A stretch of 16,614 nucleotides of DNA from an uncultured Acholeplasmataceae bacterium (GTDB taxonomy: Bacteria > Bacillota_I > Bacilli_A > Acholeplasmatales > Acholeplasmataceae), in NCBI GenBank assembly GCA_938041945.1, contig CALISC010000067.1:1-16614 (forward strand). Reading direction: 5' to 3'. How positions within the stretch are numbered: position 1 is the stretch's first letter; every line of letters starts with the position of its first letter. The notes under the pieces are model-generated. The model made no database searches, was not told the DNA's origin, and saw nothing but the letters and a program-made list of their open reading frames with translations. Position numbers and translations under genes: made by a program. This document shows, piece after piece, positions 14,673 through 16,614 of this stretch.

Positions 14673-16334
14673 TTAGTCTGCAACTAAATACTCAACAAAA
14701 ACTTGTGGAACTCGGGCAAACGCACTTTGTATGATTTCTTGAGTGATTTCAGTCAACGCTTTGGTTGCCGCTTCTCTATCTTCTGCTGAAAAAGTATTTA
14801 GATAGTCTGTGGCTTTTTGGGCAATTGTTTTAATAGTTTTTTCGTTTTCATAAACCGACATAAAACCACGAGTCGCGGTTAACACATCTCCGTTTAGTTT
14901 GTTTTGTGAGTTTAGTGGAACAAACAGCACAAATACACCGTCTGCAGAAATAGAGTGGCGTTCTGCTATTAGTTCATCTGAAAAAAGAGCAGCAGAATTG
15001 CCTTCAATTAAAAGTGGGGTTGCGTCAACCTTGGCTTTTTTAACTTCTGCTCCGTCCTTAGTAAACTCAAGGACATCTCCATTTGCCAGCGCAAAAGTGT
15101 GTTCTTTTAGCATACCAACTTCCACACCTAGCCCACAGTGTATAACTTGCATTCTGTGTTCTCCATGAATTGGCATTAAGTATTTTGGACGACATAGGTT
15201 AATCATTAGTTTAAGCCCGTTTTGCTCAGCGTGTCCAGAGGCGTGAGTTTCATAAAGTGCACCGTGTGAAATTACGTTGACTCCTAGTTTATTAAATTGA
15301 TTGATTAAGTTATTGACAGACTGAAAGTTACCAGGTATTGGAGATGACGAAAAAATTACAGTATCTCCTACTCTGGCCTTGATTTTTTTATGTTGTCCAC
15401 TGGCAATTCGTGCAAGTACAGCCATGGGCTCGCCTTGTGAACCTGTACAAAGTATGGTCATTTTTGAGTTGTCTGTGTCGTTGACTTTTTCTGGGTCTAA
15501 AAAGAAAGCATCAGGAATATCTATAAACTTGTTTTTGCGAGAAACTTCGACGATGTTTTCCATAGAATGGCCAAAAATTAAAATTTTTCGGTCATTTTGA
15601 AAAGAAGCGTCGATGATTTGTTTAATTCTGTAGACATTTGATGCAAAGGTTGCGATGATTATTCTGCCCTGGATTCCTGAAAAAATTTCAGAAATTGAAC
15701 GGCCAATCGCTTTTTCAGAAGGCACCATATCAGTTCGCTCTGCGTTTGTAGAGTCCGGCATTAAAAGCAAGCAACCTTCGTTGGCCATTTCAACTAGTTT
15801 TTCGTATTCTGCGTGTGGACCAACTGGAGTCATGTCTATCTTAAAATCACCAGTTTCAAAAATTGAGCCTAGTGGAGTTTTCACGCGAATTCCAAAAGCA
15901 TCTGGAATAGAGTGCGAAACTCTGATAAAAGAAAGCGAAATATCTCCGTATTTTAAGACGGTGTCTGGTGTGTATAACATTAACTTGGTGAGTTTTTTGC
16001 CTTTATCGCCAATTTTTTTCTCAATTAAGTCATAAGCCATTTTAGAGGCATAAATTACCGGGATTTTAACGTATTGTAAAAGATAAGGAATTCCACCGAT
16101 GTGATCCTCGTGTCCGTGTGTGATAAAAAGCCCAACTATTTTGTCTTGATTTTCAGATAAATATTTAAAACCAGGAACCACGTAGTCAATACCTGGCAGA
16201 GTTTCGTCTGTAAAAGACACACCACAGTCAATGATAAAAATTTGGTTTTGATACTCTATGCAGTAGCAATTTTTACCAATTTCGCCGAGTCCGCCTAGAG
16301 CAAAAACACTTACTTTGGGTTGATTATTGTGCAT
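14673..16334 (-). CDS. rnj: Ribonuclease J
   Basis: 5'-3' exo- and endoribonuclease in mRNA decay and rRNA maturation. The 553-aa protein matches RNase J1/J2 length. The metallo-beta-lactamase domain starts with ALGGLGEIGKN and carries THGHEDHIGG (H73, H75, D77, H78), with further ligands in RVSHSIPD and ETGDFKID. The beta-CASP domain ends with SHGALYETHASGHA and PKYLMPIHGEHRM, which hold the remaining conserved His residues. The C-terminal domain is present (about 450-553). The metal and phosphate sites look complete, so it should be active. Whether it is the J1 or J2 paralogue cannot be said. The ATG has AAGGAG 7 nt upstream and a promoter about 35 bp upstream, so this is the first gene of the run. 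The expected 5' leader is only about 25-30 nt. Confidence 0.98.
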   Translation of the reverse strand: MHNNQPKVSVFALGGLGEIGKNCYCIEYQNQIFIIDCGVSFTDETLPGIDYVVPGFKYLSENQDKIVGLFITHGHEDHIGGIPYLLQYVKIPVIYASKMAYDLIEKKIGDKGKKLTKLMLYTPDTVLKYGDISLSFIRVSHSIPDAFGIRVKTPLGSIFETGDFKIDMTPVGPHAEYEKLVEMANEGCLLLMPDSTNAERTDMVPSEKAIGRSISEIFSGIQGRIIIATFASNVYRIKQIIDASFQNDRKILIFGHSMENIVEVSRKNKFIDIPDAFFLDPEKVNDTDNSKMTILCTGSQGEPMAVLARIASGQHKKIKARVGDTVIFSSSPIPGNFQSVNNLINQFNKLGVNVISHGALYETHASGHAEQNGLKLMINLCRPKYLMPIHGEHRMQVIHCGLGVEVGMLKEHTFALANGDVLEFTKDGAEVKKAKVDATPLLIEGNSAALFSDELIAERHSISADGVFVLFVPLNSQNKLNGDVLTATRGFMSVYENEKTIKTIAQKATDYLNTFSAEDREAATKALTEITQEIIQSAFARVPQVFVEYLVAD

Positions 16335-16341
16335 TTGTTTG

Positions 16342-16347
16342 CTCCTT
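16342..16347 (-). promoter_or_regulatory. Shine-Dalgarno of the RNase J gene
   Basis: The minus strand reads AAGGAG, 7 nt before the ATG at 16334. It is a near-consensus site and fixes the start of RNase J. Confidence 0.8.
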
Positions 16348-16368
16348 TTTTATTTAACTGTTAGGGAA

Positions 16369-16374
16369 ATTATA
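16369..16374 (-). promoter_or_regulatory. Extended -10 promoter for the leftward gene run
   Basis: The minus strand reads TGTGGTATAAT: a perfect TATAAT with the TGN extension of strong SigA-type promoters. Transcription would begin near 16362, leaving a leader of about 28 nt. No good -35 hexamer stands 16-18 nt upstream, which the extended -10 may offset. It is the only convincing leftward promoter I see before the long run, and may drive many of its genes. Confidence 0.72.
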
Positions 16375-16432
16375 CCACATTAAGACTTGCCTATTTCTGC
16401 GACAATACTTATCTATTCACAACCCCCTATCG

Positions 16433-16450
16433 TGCATATGAAAACATGCA
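16433..16450. repeat. Small inverted repeat in the intergenic region
   Basis: TGCAT (16433-16437) and ATGCA (16446-16450) are separated by 8 bases. The 5-bp stem is weak and has no T-run, so it does not look like a terminator. It may be chance or half of a protein-binding site. Confidence 0.25.
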
Positions 16451-16465
16451 GAAGGTATTAACGAA

Positions 16466-16481
16466 TTTTACACATGTAAAA
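16466..16481. promoter_or_regulatory. Near-perfect palindrome, candidate operator
   Basis: TTTTACACATGTAAAA consists of TTTTACA and its reverse complement TGTAAAA around a 2-base centre. It lies in the 280-bp intergenic region, about 95 bp upstream of the RNase J -10 and about 105 bp upstream of a possible rightward -10. The 7-bp arms and symmetric form fit a dimeric repressor or activator site. I do not match it securely to a known regulator. AT-richness raises the odds of chance. Confidence 0.4.
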
Positions 16482-16562
16482 CTGAAAGCAATTTTAGAAA
16501 ACTTATTTTGTTAGCAGGCAAAGGCAGAGAAAATTTACCTAAAACCAAATAAAAATAGGGTT

Positions 16563-16592
16563 TTTACTTTGAACATTAAAATAAGGTAAAAT
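16563..16592 (+). promoter_or_regulatory. Possible rightward promoter
   Basis: TTTACT (16563-16568), an 18-bp spacer and TAAAAT (16587-16592) form a moderate SigA-like promoter. Transcription would start about 7 bases after TAAAAT, shortly before the AAGAGGTGA at 16602-16610. It would serve a gene beginning at or just beyond the right edge, divergent from the RNase J run. Confidence 0.35.
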
Positions 16593-16601
16593 GAAAGGTA
16601 C

Positions 16602-16610
16602 AAGAGGTGA
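16602..16610 (+). promoter_or_regulatory. Strong Shine-Dalgarno at the right edge
   Basis: AAGAGGTGA is a long match to the 3' end of 16S rRNA. The ATG at 16611-16613 follows too closely (3 nt after AGG) to be the best start, so the start codon probably lies just outside the window. This suggests a rightward gene divergent from RNase J, of unknown identity. Confidence 0.45.
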
Positions 16611-16614
16611 ATGT

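Noticed and set aside
15655..16035. 126-aa open frame on the plus strand opposite the RNase J gene
   Set aside because: It lies wholly antisense to the conserved catalytic domain of RNase J, has no recognisable motif and no ribosome binding site I can support.
16409..16422. DnaA-box-like TTATCTATTCACA, considered because replication genes are nearby
   Set aside because: It does not match TTATCCACA closely, occurs once, and has no AT-rich unwinding cluster or dnaA gene.
16446..16514. 22-codon plus-strand frame in the right intergenic region (MQKVLTNFTHVKLKAI...)
   Set aside because: There is no Shine-Dalgarno before the ATG, and the frame spans the palindrome. It is too short to support without conservation data.
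16541..16564. AAAACC / GGTTTT hairpin followed by Ts, considered as a terminator
   Set aside because: The stem is only 6 bp and AT-rich, with a 12-base loop. It is too weak, and no gene ends just upstream on the plus strand.
1..16614. tRNA, rRNA, SRP RNA, CRISPR arrays and insertion sequences
   Set aside because: I read both strands for these and saw no cloverleaf, rRNA signature, SRP RNA tetraloop region, spaced direct repeats or transposase.

Overview
This window reads as a compact, AT-rich chromosome segment of a small-genome Bacillota (Firmicutes) bacterium, most likely from the Mollicutes or a related Bacilli lineage. The evidence is the gene set (DnaB/DnaI primosome proteins, RNase J, YlxM, a KtrB-type K+ channel), a gene order matching two Bacillus-type blocks (ftsY-ylxM-ffh and polA-mutM-coaE-dnaB-dnaI-thrS), and very tight spacing. 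Every Trp codon I checked is TGG, and every stop is TAA or TAG. TGA is therefore not used as Trp here, unlike in Mycoplasma and Spiroplasma. I cannot name a genus.

Layout, right to left along the minus strand. Positions 16335-16614 are a 280-bp intergenic region. It holds an extended -10 promoter firing leftward, a 16-bp near-palindrome, and a possible rightward promoter and Shine-Dalgarno for a gene starting just beyond the right edge. Leftward follows one uninterrupted run: RNase J, KtrB-like K+ transporter, FtsY, YlxM, an unannotated 46-aa basic protein, Ffh, DNA polymerase I, MutM, CoaE, DnaB, DnaI, ThrRS, ABC ATPase and ABC permease. Gaps are at most 47 bp (mostly 0-21 bp), four junctions overlap, and I see no convincing terminator. 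This suggests one long transcription unit, or a few with internal promoters I cannot identify.

Functionally, the run joins RNA turnover (RNase J), ion homeostasis (KtrB), co-translational membrane targeting (FtsY, Ffh, YlxM), replication and repair (PolA, MutM, DnaB, DnaI), coenzyme A synthesis (CoaE), translation (ThrRS) and an ABC-2 exporter. At the far left (1 to about 240) lies the inner part of a DUF262 (GmrS/DndB-like) gene on the opposite strand, cut off where the permease C-terminus begins. This is a rearrangement scar, and it hints at defence-type genes beyond the left edge.

Most of the window is ordinary housekeeping. The points most worth checking are the DUF262/permease junction, the 46-aa protein whose N-terminus resembles the FtsY membrane-targeting segment, the absence of TGA codons, the loss of nrdR from a conserved block, and the palindrome in the right-hand intergenic region.
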